Source of the DNA: Delftia tsuruhatensis NBRC 16741
GTDB lineage: Bacteria; Pseudomonadota; Gammaproteobacteria; Burkholderiales; Burkholderiaceae_C
Direction of reading: 5' to 3'
NCBI RefSeq assembly: GCF_001571325.1
Contig: NZ_BCTO01000009.1
Span: 1 to 64,000 of the forward strand
Length of the DNA stretch: 64,000 nucleotides
Part shown: piece by piece, positions 57,238 through 64,000 of the stretch
Layout of the letters: every line of letters starts with the position of its first letter
Numbering within the stretch: the first letter of the stretch is position 1
Translations under genes and position numbers: made by a program
The notes under the pieces: model-generated
Database searches by the model: none
Told to the model about the DNA's origin: nothing
Seen by the model: the letters and a program-made list of their open reading frames with translations, nothing else

Positions 57238-58235
57238 GCCTGCCCATTCCTCTTGCGGTGCGCGAGCAGGCCGCCGAATGGCTGGTGGAGCTGCAGTCCG
57301 ATGATCACAGCGCCGGCACGCGCGAGATGCTGGCGCAGCGCCTGCAGCACTGGCGCGAATCCCATCCCGACCATGAGCGCGCCTGGTTGCGCATAGAGGC
57401 CATGGGCGCACGCCTGCAGCCGCTGTCCGGTACGCCGGCCAGCGTGGCCCTGGCCCAGGCCGCGCGCACGGCACGCGGGCGCGGGCGGCGCTTGGCGGTG
57501 CGCAGCCTGGCCGTGCTGCTGTTCACGGGCGCGGGTGCCGGTGCCGTGGCATGGAGAGGTCCGGCATCCTCGGGCGACTGGCTGGCCGGCCTGGGGGCGG
57601 ACCTGCGCACGGGCACGGCCCAGCGGCGCAGCCTGCGCCTGCCGGACGGCACCCAGCTGCAGATGAATGCCGACAGCGCGGTCGACCTGGATTTCAGCCC
57701 GCAGCAGCGCCTGGTGCGCCTGCGCGGCGGCGACATCGAGGTGGCCACGGCCCAGGGCCTGAAGGATAGTGCGCCGCCCTTGCTCGTCGAAACCCGCCAT
57801 GGCCGCATACGAGCCCTGGGCACGCGCTTCGTCGTGCGCCAGCGCGGCCAGGGGCCCAGCCGGGTTGCGGTCTTTGAAGGCGCCACGGAGATCGCGCCCC
57901 GCGAACGGCCCGGCCACCTCCATCTGCTGCAAACAGGCCAGCAGGCGCAGTTCGACGCTCAGGCCACCACGCCGGCCGGGCCCGCCGATCCGGCCCTGGC
58001 AGCCTGGACGCGCGGCATGCTGGTGGCCCAGGACATGCCGCTGGCCGAGTTCCTGGACCAGCTGTCGCGCTACCGGCCCGGCCACCTGGACTGCGATGGC
58101 GCCGTGGCGCAGCTGCCCGTCAGCGGCACCTATCCGCTGGCCGACACCGACCAGGTGCTGGCCATGCTGCTGGCCACCCTGCCGGTGCGCCTGCGCACGG
58201 CCACGCGCTACTGGGTGGTGGTCGAGCCGGCCTGA
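57234..58235 (+). CDS. fecR: FecR-like anti-sigma regulator
   Basis: A 333-residue inner-membrane sensor. The N-terminal cytoplasmic sigma-binding part (about 1-80) includes HPDHERAWLRIEAMG. One membrane segment lies near 87-107. The periplasmic FecR domain (about 120-215: RRSLRLPDGTQLQMNADSAVDLDF, LVRLRGGDIEVAT) follows, then a C-terminal STN-like end. It couples the receptor's signalling domain to the FecI factor, with which it overlaps (ATGA). Confidence 0.9.
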   Translation: MSLPIPLAVREQAAEWLVELQSDDHSAGTREMLAQRLQHWRESHPDHERAWLRIEAMGARLQPLSGTPASVALAQAARTARGRGRRLAVRSLAVLLFTGAGAGAVAWRGPASSGDWLAGLGADLRTGTAQRRSLRLPDGTQLQMNADSAVDLDFSPQQRLVRLRGGDIEVATAQGLKDSAPPLLVETRHGRIRALGTRFVVRQRGQGPSRVAVFEGATEIAPRERPGHLHLLQTGQQAQFDAQATTPAGPADPALAAWTRGMLVAQDMPLAEFLDQLSRYRPGHLDCDGAVAQLPVSGTYPLADTDQVLAMLLATLPVRLRTATRYWVVVEPA

Positions 58236-58359
58236 TTTCCTGGCTCTTGTCGATCCTGGCTGATCGCTTTTCGCGTCTCGCGGGGCAATGGAGATGAAGC
58301 GCTTTTTTCTGCGCCCGCATTCCATTGCCAACCATCCAGGACCGAGGGACACGCACACC

Positions 58360-60852
58360 ATGGGCCATCACCCGACTTTTCGCGCCACACGACTGGCATT
58401 TCAACTGCGGCAGGCCTTGCGCCCCGCCGTTCTGGCACTGCCGCTGGTGGCGGTGCTTGCCCCGGCGCAGGCCCACGCACAGGCACAGCCCCACGCCCAG
58501 GCAGTGCAGCGCTACGACATTCCTGCCGGGCCGCTGACCGCCACGCTCAATCGCTTTGGCGCCCAGGCGGGCATCCTGCTGTCCTTCTCCACCGCCCAGA
58601 CCGCAGACAGGACCAGCCCCGGCGTGCAGGGTGATCGAACCGTGGACCAGGCCCTGTCCGCGCTGCTGGCCGGCACGGGCCTGCAGGCCCTGCCGCGCGA
58701 GGGCGGCGGCTTTGTGGTGCGACCGTCCCTGGCCGTGGGAACGCCCACCGGCGCGGCCACGCTGGCCGAGGTGCGCGTCACCGCCCAGGCCGAGCGCAGC
58801 GCCGTCACCGAGGGCACGCAGTCCTACGCCGCCAGCGAATCGCGGGCCGCCACGGGCCTGTCCCTGTCGCTGCGCGAGACGCCGCAGTCGGTCAGCGTGA
58901 TCACGCGCCAGCGCATGGACGACCAGGGCATCGTGCTGCAGGAAGACATCGCCCGCCAGACCACGGGCCTGAGCTATGCGCAGTACGGTCCCACGGGCGG
59001 CGACACCAACCAGTTCTTCGCGCGGGGCTTTCAGATCAAGAACTTCCAGGTCGATGGCGTCAACCGCCTGTTCAGCGACTACCCGGCCATCTTCCAGACC
59101 AGCGACATGGCCATGTTCGACCGCGTCGAAGTCGTGCGCGGCGCCTCGGGGCTGATGAGCGGCGCGGGCACGCCCGGCGCCACCATCAACCTGGTGCGCA
59201 AGCTGCCCACGGCCGAGTTCCAGGGCAGCGCCAGGCTCACGGCAGGCTCCTGGGATTTCGCACGTGCCGAGGTGGATCTGTCATCTCCGCTCAACGCCTC
59301 CGGATCGGTGCGCGGGCGCATCGTGGCCGTGTCGCAGAACCGCCATTCCAAGGTCGACTACGAGCAGGACCGCAGCCGCTCGCTGTACGGCGTGGTGGAG
59401 GCTGACCTGTCGCCGTCCACGCTGGCCACCGTGGGCTTTTCCGCGCAGGACTACGACGCTTCTGGCGTAGGCCGTGGGGGCCGGCCTTTCTTCTACACGG
59501 ATGGCACGCGCATCGATTGGAGCCGCTCCGCGTCCTCGGGCGCGCGCTGGGCCTCGGCACGGCGGGACTACCGCAGCGTCTTCGCCTCGCTCGAACACCG
59601 CATGGCCAGCGACTGGCGCCTGAAGGCCATCTACACGCTCGACCGCAGCAGCTATGACGAGATTCCGGGCTGGACCAATGAACAGCCTGTGGACCGCACC
59701 ACCGGCGCAGGTGCCGGCCTGTGGGCCGCCTGGTGGACGGGGCGGCCTCGGCAGGACACGCTGGACCTCACGGCTTCCGGTCCCTTCCAGCTGCTGGGAC
59801 GCCAGCACCAGGCCGCCTTCGGCGCCAGTGTGGCACGCACGCGCAACGACAGCGGCTCGCATGGCCGCTGGGCCTTCCCCGGCTGGGACAACACCATAGA
59901 CAACCTCTTCACCTGGGATGGCCGCACGCCGGTGCAGCCCGACAACCCGGTACTAGGCCGCAGCGCGGCCGTGGAACGCAGCAGCAGTGCTTACGGATCG
60001 CTGCAGCTGCGCCCCACGGACCGGCTGTCCGTCATCGCGGGGGCACGCATCACGAACTGGAAGCGTCGCGACAGCTACACCGATTTCGCCAGCGGCGAGA
60101 CCAGCGGCAGCGCCATGGCCGAAAACGGCAAGCTCACGCCCTTCGCCGGCCTGGTGCTGGACGTGGGCCGCGACTGGTCGGCCTATGCCAGCTATACCGA
60201 TATTTTCCAGGCGCAGAGCAGCCTGGACATCCACGGCAAAAAGCTCGATCCCCTACTGGGCCGCAGCTACGAGCTGGGCCTCAAGGGCGAGCTGCTGGAC
60301 AAGCGCCTGCAGGTGGGCGCCGCCGTCTACCGCCTGCTGCAGGACAACGTGGCCCAGGCCATCACGGGCAGCTACGCGCCCAATGGCGAGCAGGCCTACC
60401 GTGCCGTCAAGGGCGCCGAAACGCGTGGCTTCGAGGTGGAGATGACCGGCGAAATCCGCCGCCACTGGAACGCCTCCGTCGGCTTTGCCCGCAACATCGC
60501 GCGCGACGCCGAGCGCAACCGCCTGAACCCCGAAATCCCGCGCAACACCCTCAAGCTGTTCACCACCTACCGCCTGCCTCACATAGGCCACGGCCTGACC
60601 GTGGGCGGCGGCGCGCGCTGGCAAAGCGGCACCTGGAGCGACCTCTCCTTCCTGGGCCTGCCCAACGTCAGCCGTGTCGAGCAGAAAAGCTATGCTGTGG
60701 CCGACCTGATGGTGCAATACGCCATCAATCCGAAGCTCACGGTCTCGGCCAACCTCTACAACGTCTTCGACCGCAAGTACCAAGGGGTTTCGACCTCGTC
60801 GTACTACGGGGAGGCGCGGAATATGCGCGTGGCGGTGTCTATGAAGTTCTGA
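58360..60852 (+). CDS. TonB-dependent siderophore receptor with STN signalling domain
   Basis: An 830-residue outer-membrane receptor of the FecA/FpvA type. The signal peptide ends near AHAQ (about residue 42). The STN domain follows (about 50-120: YDIPAGPLTATLNRFGAQAGILLSF), then a plug domain (about 165-275: SLRETPQSVSVITRQRM, FFARGFQIKNFQVDG, VRGASGLMSGAGTPGATINLVRK). The C-terminal barrel ends in NMRVAVSMKF. STN plus adjacent fecI and fecR means it reports its own ligand. The ATG at 58360 follows GAGGGA; an upstream ATG at 58288 would add 24 non-conserved residues. The siderophore is unknown. Confidence 0.92.
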   Translation: MGHHPTFRATRLAFQLRQALRPAVLALPLVAVLAPAQAHAQAQPHAQAVQRYDIPAGPLTATLNRFGAQAGILLSFSTAQTADRTSPGVQGDRTVDQALSALLAGTGLQALPREGGGFVVRPSLAVGTPTGAATLAEVRVTAQAERSAVTEGTQSYAASESRAATGLSLSLRETPQSVSVITRQRMDDQGIVLQEDIARQTTGLSYAQYGPTGGDTNQFFARGFQIKNFQVDGVNRLFSDYPAIFQTSDMAMFDRVEVVRGASGLMSGAGTPGATINLVRKLPTAEFQGSARLTAGSWDFARAEVDLSSPLNASGSVRGRIVAVSQNRHSKVDYEQDRSRSLYGVVEADLSPSTLATVGFSAQDYDASGVGRGGRPFFYTDGTRIDWSRSASSGARWASARRDYRSVFASLEHRMASDWRLKAIYTLDRSSYDEIPGWTNEQPVDRTTGAGAGLWAAWWTGRPRQDTLDLTASGPFQLLGRQHQAAFGASVARTRNDSGSHGRWAFPGWDNTIDNLFTWDGRTPVQPDNPVLGRSAAVERSSSAYGSLQLRPTDRLSVIAGARITNWKRRDSYTDFASGETSGSAMAENGKLTPFAGLVLDVGRDWSAYASYTDIFQAQSSLDIHGKKLDPLLGRSYELGLKGELLDKRLQVGAAVYRLLQDNVAQAITGSYAPNGEQAYRAVKGAETRGFEVEMTGEIRRHWNASVGFARNIARDAERNRLNPEIPRNTLKLFTTYRLPHIGHGLTVGGGARWQSGTWSDLSFLGLPNVSRVEQKSYAVADLMVQYAINPKLTVSANLYNVFDRKYQGVSTSSYYGEARNMRVAVSMKF

Positions 60853-61303
60853 AATGTTTTCAGCTGCGCCCCGTGTGAACGTCGTCAGCATCAGTGGATG
60901 TGCTGTCCGCCGTTGATGGCGATGTTTGCGAGGGTAGAGCTGTCAGGGTGTCATGGCGAGCCTGGCCGTCCATCCGTGTTTCGGGACTGCAAGTTTGAGT
61001 GGGGGTGAGACGATCACTGGCACGGGGCGAGCGCCCGGAGAATGTCCTAGCCTTCGAGTAGCCCCACCATTTGGGCCAGCGCTTGTCGCAGGGGCTAAGG
61101 ACTGCTTGGCGCCATGCAGCGTGAGTTCGCCCGGCGGCGGGGGGCGGCAGCTGCCGAGGCAAAGCCGACACCGACAGGCCTGCGACAAACGACGGCAACG
61201 GGTAGCTGCCACACAAGAGCCCATGGCAACCCGCGACGCCGCCGCACATCGGCCCTGAGCCCTTGCGCCTCGGCCGATAGCTCGCTCCTCAGCCTTGCTG
61301 GCC

Positions 61304-61452
61304 AAAAAACTAAAGTGCAGTGGCGCGTTTTCCGTACAGACGAAAGTTCAGTGGCGCATCTCTCTAAGGATCGATGGTGCATGGCTTGCGAGGACGTGAG
61401 AAATCAACGAGTTATCTGCGTGACGCGCGGCGTGTTCAGTGGCGTTCCGCAC
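61304..61452 (+). repeat. CAGTGGCG repeat array, possible IS end
   Basis: AAAGTGCAGTGGCGC (61312-61326) and AAAGTTCAGTGGCGC (61343-61357) are 31 bp apart and differ at one base. A third, shorter copy GTTCAGTGGCG lies at 61434-61444. The outermost blocks match those at 55820-55871 in inverted orientation. Confidence 0.6.
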
Positions 61453-61492
61453 GGAGCTTGCGCAATGGAGCCGCACGGCCGCCCTTATTTTT

Positions 61493-61525
61493 TTAACAAC
61501 AATTCAACAATAGTTGTATTATTGA
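61493..61525 (+). promoter_or_regulatory. ars promoter overlapping an ArsR-type operator
   Basis: TTAACA (61493-61498), 18 bp, TATTAT (61517-61522) is a strong sigma-70 promoter. It is overlapped by an inverted repeat TCAACAATA-gttg-TATTATTGA (61504-61525, 8 of 9 pairs), the likely ArsR site. Transcription would begin at or next to the arsR start codon at 61529. Confidence 0.65.
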
Positions 61526-61528
61526 TGC

Positions 61529-61852
61529 ATGCAAGAAACCCAAGTCATCCGATCGCTTTCGGCCCTGGCCCATGAAGCGCGCCTGCGCGTTTTCCGCGCC
61601 CTGGTAGTCGCCGGCCCTGCGGGGCTTACGCCCAGCGCCTTGGCCGAACAGTTGGGTATCGCACCCAACGCGCTGTCGTTCCACCTCAAGGAGCTGTCCC
61701 ATGCCGAGCTGGTCAGCCAGGAGCGCCTGGGCCGCAATGTGCTGTACCGGGCGTCCTTTGCGGCGATGAACGACCTGCTCGCCTACCTCACCGAAAACTG
61801 CTGCCAGGGCGCCGCATGCGCCACGGTGGATGCCTTGCCCTGCAACTGCTGA
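61529..61852 (+). CDS. arsR: ArsR arsenic-responsive repressor
   Basis: A 107-residue winged-helix repressor of the ArsR/SmtB family (HTH about 33-65: LTPSALAEQLGIAPNALSFHLKEL). There is no CxC in the recognition-helix region; instead cysteines cluster near the C-terminus (C91, C92, C97, then C105 and C107). This matches the arsenite site of the Acidithiobacillus ferrooxidans type of ArsR. No Shine-Dalgarno sequence precedes the ATG, and the predicted promoter implies a leaderless message. Confidence 0.92.
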   Translation: MQETQVIRSLSALAHEARLRVFRALVVAGPAGLTPSALAEQLGIAPNALSFHLKELSHAELVSQERLGRNVLYRASFAAMNDLLAYLTENCCQGAACATVDALPCNC

Positions 61853-61864
61853 ACGGAGTCCACG

Positions 61865-62365
61865 ATGAAACGCTTCCATGTCCATATGCACGTCGACGAT
61901 CTGGCCAAGAACATCGCGTTCTATTCCCAGCTGTTTGGTGCCGAGCCCGCCCGCGTGGAAAGCGACTACGCGAAGTGGATGCTGGATGAGCCCCGGGTGA
62001 ACTTCGCCATTTCGACGCGAGGCGAGAAAGCCGGCCTGGACCACCTGGGCTTCCAAGTGGATGAGGCCGAGGAGCTGGATGCGCTCAAGGCACGCGCCAG
62101 GGCCGCCGACCTGGCGATGCTCGACGAAGGCGCCACCACCTGCTGCTATGCACGCAGCGACAAGCACTGGATCACCGATCCCCAGGGGATTGCCTGGGAG
62201 CACTTTCATTCGCTGGAGAACATTCCCGTGTTTCACGAGGCCCCTGATGCAGCTGTCGGAGCCAGCGGCGCGTGCTGCGCGCCGACGGCCCCGCGCCAGG
62301 CGGCCGCATCTGCCTGCTGCGCCCCAGGCACCGCAGCTGCCTCTTCCTCCAAGTCCTGCTGCTAA
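61865..62365 (+). CDS. arsI: ArsI/CadI family protein, probable organoarsenical lyase
   Basis: A 166-residue VOC-fold metalloenzyme. ArsI cleaves the carbon-arsenic bond of trivalent methyl- and aryl-arsenicals using Fe(II) and oxygen. Likely metal ligands are one of H5/H7/H9, H60 (GLDHLGF) and E112 (IAWEHF). The vicinal cysteine pair that binds arsenic is C93-C94, followed by K100 (TTCCYARSDKHW). After residue 125 comes a low-complexity tail with three further CC pairs at 137, 151 and 165, exactly 14 residues apart. It starts 12 bp after arsR. Confidence 0.82.
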   Translation: MKRFHVHMHVDDLAKNIAFYSQLFGAEPARVESDYAKWMLDEPRVNFAISTRGEKAGLDHLGFQVDEAEELDALKARARAADLAMLDEGATTCCYARSDKHWITDPQGIAWEHFHSLENIPVFHEAPDAAVGASGACCAPTAPRQAAASACCAPGTAAASSSKSCC

Positions 62366-62371
62366 GCCACC

Positions 62372-62878
62372 ATGTCTGATTCCATCACCCCCCTGAATGT
62401 CCTGTTCCTGTGCACTCACAACTCGGCGCGCAGCATCCTGGCCGAAGCTTTGCTCAACGACATGGGCAATGGGCGCTTCAAAGCGTATTCGGCCGGCAGC
62501 AGCCCCCGCGCGAATCAGCAGCCCAATCCCTTGAGCTTGCAGGTGCTGCAACGTGCCGGCGTATCTGTGCAGGGGCTGCGCAGCAAGAGCTGGGATGAGT
62601 TCGCGGCCCCGCAGGCGCCGCAGATGGACCTGATCATCACCGTCTGCGACAACGCAGCTGGCGAGGTCTGCCCGATCTGGCCCGGCCACCCCGCCACCGC
62701 CCACTGGGGATACGCCGACCCCTCGCAGGGAGACGCATCTGAAGAGGTCAAGCTGGAAGCATTCCGACAGACTCTGCACATGATGCGTCGTCGTCTGGAG
62801 CTGCTGGTCAACCTGCCCGACGACAAGCTGGAAAAGGCAAGGCTACAGGGCACCGCCCGCGAACTGGCCTCCCACTGA
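62372..62878 (+). CDS. arsC: Arsenate reductase ArsC (low-molecular-weight phosphatase type)
   Basis: A 168-residue enzyme reducing arsenate to arsenite. The phosphatase-like P-loop is CTHNSARS (14-21) with nucleophile C14. The relay cysteines C92 and C100 (VCDNAAGEVCP) have spacing like the thioredoxin-coupled pI258 enzyme. It follows the arsI-like gene by 6 bp. Confidence 0.9.
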   Translation: MSDSITPLNVLFLCTHNSARSILAEALLNDMGNGRFKAYSAGSSPRANQQPNPLSLQVLQRAGVSVQGLRSKSWDEFAAPQAPQMDLIITVCDNAAGEVCPIWPGHPATAHWGYADPSQGDASEEVKLEAFRQTLHMMRRRLELLVNLPDDKLEKARLQGTARELASH

Positions 62879-62932
62879 CGCCCCCCTTCGTCCACGAATG
62901 CGCGCCTTCTGAAACCCGAATCTCCCAGCACC

Positions 62933-64000
62933 ATGCTCATGGCAGTCCTGATCTTCATCTCCACCCTTGTGCTGGTTATCTGGCAGCCGCGCGGCCTGGG
63001 CATTGGCTGGAGCGCCTCGCTGGGCGCGGTCGTTGCCCTGCTGGCCGGCGTGGTGCATCTTTCCGACATTCCAGTGGTCTGGGGCATCGTGTGGAATGCG
63101 ACCGCCACCTTTGTAGCCGTCATCATCATCAGCCTGCTGCTTGACGAGGCCGGCTTCTTCGAATGGGCCGCGCTGCACTTCGCACGCTGGGGCGGCGGCC
63201 GGGGCAGCAAGCTGTTCGCGTTCATCGTGCTGCTGGGTGCGGCTGTGTCCGCCTTGTTCGCCAACGACGGCGCCGCCCTGATTCTCACGCCCATCGTGAT
63301 GGCCATGCTCGTGGCGCTGGGCTTTTCGCCCTCCGCCACGCTGGCATTCGTCATGGCGGCAGGCTTCATCGCCGACACGGCCAGCCTGCCGCTGATCGTC
63401 TCCAACCTGGTCAACATCGTCTCGGCCGACTTTTTCAACATCGGCTTCAACGAATACGCCTCGGTAATGGTGCCGGTCAATCTCGCCTCGGTGCTGGCCA
63501 GCCTCGCCATGCTGATGCTGTTCTTTCGGCGCGGCATTCCCGCAACCTATGACCTGGCCCAGCTCAGGCGCCCGGCCGATGCGATCCGCGATCCGGCGAC
63601 CTTTCGCGCGGGCTGGGTGGTTCTGGTCCTGCTGTTGGTCGGCTTCTTCGGGCTGGAGCCGCTGGGCGTGCCAGTCAGCGCGGTCGCGGCCGCAGGTGCC
63701 GCCCTGCTGCTGGCCGTGGCGGCACGCGGCTGCGTCATCAGCACCCGCAAGGTACTGCATGGCGCGCCGTGGCAGATCGTGGTGTTCTCGCTGGGCATGT
63801 ATCTGGTGGTCTACGGATTGCGCAATGCCGGGCTGATCACCTCTATCGCATCCGTTCTGGACCGCTTTGCCCAAGGCGGCGTCTGGGGCGCAGCCATTGG
63901 CACGGGGGTGCTCTCGGCCCTGCTGTCGTCTGTGATGAACAACATGCCCACCGTGCTGGTGGGTGCGCTGTCGATCGATGCCTCCAGTGCCACCGGCGTG
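62933..64000 (+). CDS. arsB: Arsenite efflux pump ArsB (cut by the window edge)
   Basis: The first 356 codons, without a stop, are present. The sequence is closely like enterobacterial ArsB of about 429 residues, so roughly 70 residues are outside. Landmarks are the N-terminal [83 protein letters not shown] and [15 protein letters not shown]. It is a multi-helix inner-membrane protein that exports arsenite. It lies 54 bp after arsC in the same operon. Confidence 0.93.
   Translation, partial: MLMAVLIFISTLVLVIWQPRGLGIGWSASLGAVVALLAGVVHLSDIPVVWGIVWNATATFVAVIIISLLLDEAGFFEWAALHFARWGGGRGSKLFAFIVLLGAAVSALFANDGAALILTPIVMAMLVALGFSPSATLAFVMAAGFIADTASLPLIVSNLVNIVSADFFNIGFNEYASVMVPVNLASVLASLAMLMLFFRRGIPATYDLAQLRRPADAIRDPATFRAGWVVLVLLLVGFFGLEPLGVPVSAVAAAGAALLLAVAARGCVISTRKVLHGAPWQIVVFSLGMYLVVYGLRNAGLITSIASVLDRFAQGGVWGAAIGTGVLSALLSSVMNNMPTVLVGALSIDASSATGV

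Larger units (their letters stand above)
60853..61528. other. Gene-poor region between the TonB receptor and arsR, 676 bp
   Basis: No convincing gene. Reading frames here have unlike composition and no motifs. The right part holds three copies of a CAGTGGCG repeat (61312-61326, 61343-61357, 61434-61444) that resemble the multiple terminal repeats of IS21-type elements. This resemblance is a judgement by eye. The last 40 bp hold the arsR promoter and operator. No terminator was seen after the receptor. Confidence 0.55.

Noticed and set aside
60860..61575. Open frames of 95-153 codons between the TonB receptor and arsR
   Set aside because: Arg/Ser/Pro-rich translations without family features, overlapping repeat blocks and the ars promoter.

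Overview
The window is high-GC proteobacterial DNA and almost certainly comes from Delftia (Comamonadaceae, Betaproteobacteria). The best single clue is the porin at 29047-30102. Its mature protein matches what I recall of the Delftia acidovorans anion porin Omp32, with arginines at mature positions 38, 75 and 133. Gene content (tandem cyanophycin synthetases, a gsp type II secretion cluster, FecI/FecR/TonB uptake, CIRCE-controlled groESL, an ars operon) and intrinsic terminators with UUCG loops fit this. No rRNA, tRNA, CRISPR array or intact insertion sequence was seen.

Layout. 1-8.5 kb is a cyanophycin locus: cphA' and cphA on the minus strand, diverging from an unusual ABC exporter with a DUF1854 gene and a small unknown gene on the plus strand. 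8.5-24.2 kb is mainly type II secretion. gspG-H-I-J-K-L-M-N-D-E run on the minus strand, gspC diverges from gspG, and gspF is cut off from gspE by a membrane protein, a luciferase-like oxidoreductase, a WYL regulator and a GST. An EF-hand protein and a 5'-nucleotidase follow gspF. 24.2-27.2 kb holds cobC, cobS and ilvA. The 366-bp gap upstream of ilvA carries a strong promoter and terminator that look like a small RNA gene or an ilvA leader. 27.5-31.5 kb holds an OsmC protein, coq7 and two porins.

31.5-38.6 kb holds an M20 amidohydrolase, a TetR regulator diverging from a FabF-like ketosynthase, and a sugar-phosphate block (hexR, tal, pgi). 38.8-49.7 kb holds a lone amino-acid binding protein, a MocR regulator, and a seven-gene operon combining a peptide-type ABC importer, a YtcJ-like amidohydrolase and a COG0523 GTPase. 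49.6-53.5 kb is a 2-aminoadipate/2-oxoadipate (lysine catabolism) unit: LysR, hglS and an aminotransferase, with an intrinsic terminator between the last two. 53.6-55.8 kb is groES-groEL behind a perfect CIRCE element.

55.8-61.5 kb holds a FecI sigma factor, a FecR regulator and a TonB-dependent receptor between two gene-poor stretches. These stretches share short repeat blocks in opposite orientation, suggesting remnants of a mobile element. 61.5-64.0 kb is an arsenic operon (arsR, arsI-like, arsC, arsB) that runs off the right edge.

Most interesting items: the cyanophycin-linked exporter/DUF1854 pair with a degenerate partner synthetase; the candidate RNA upstream of ilvA; the inverted repeat blocks around the fec operon; the terminator inside the 2-oxoadipate operon; and the apparently leaderless arsR.
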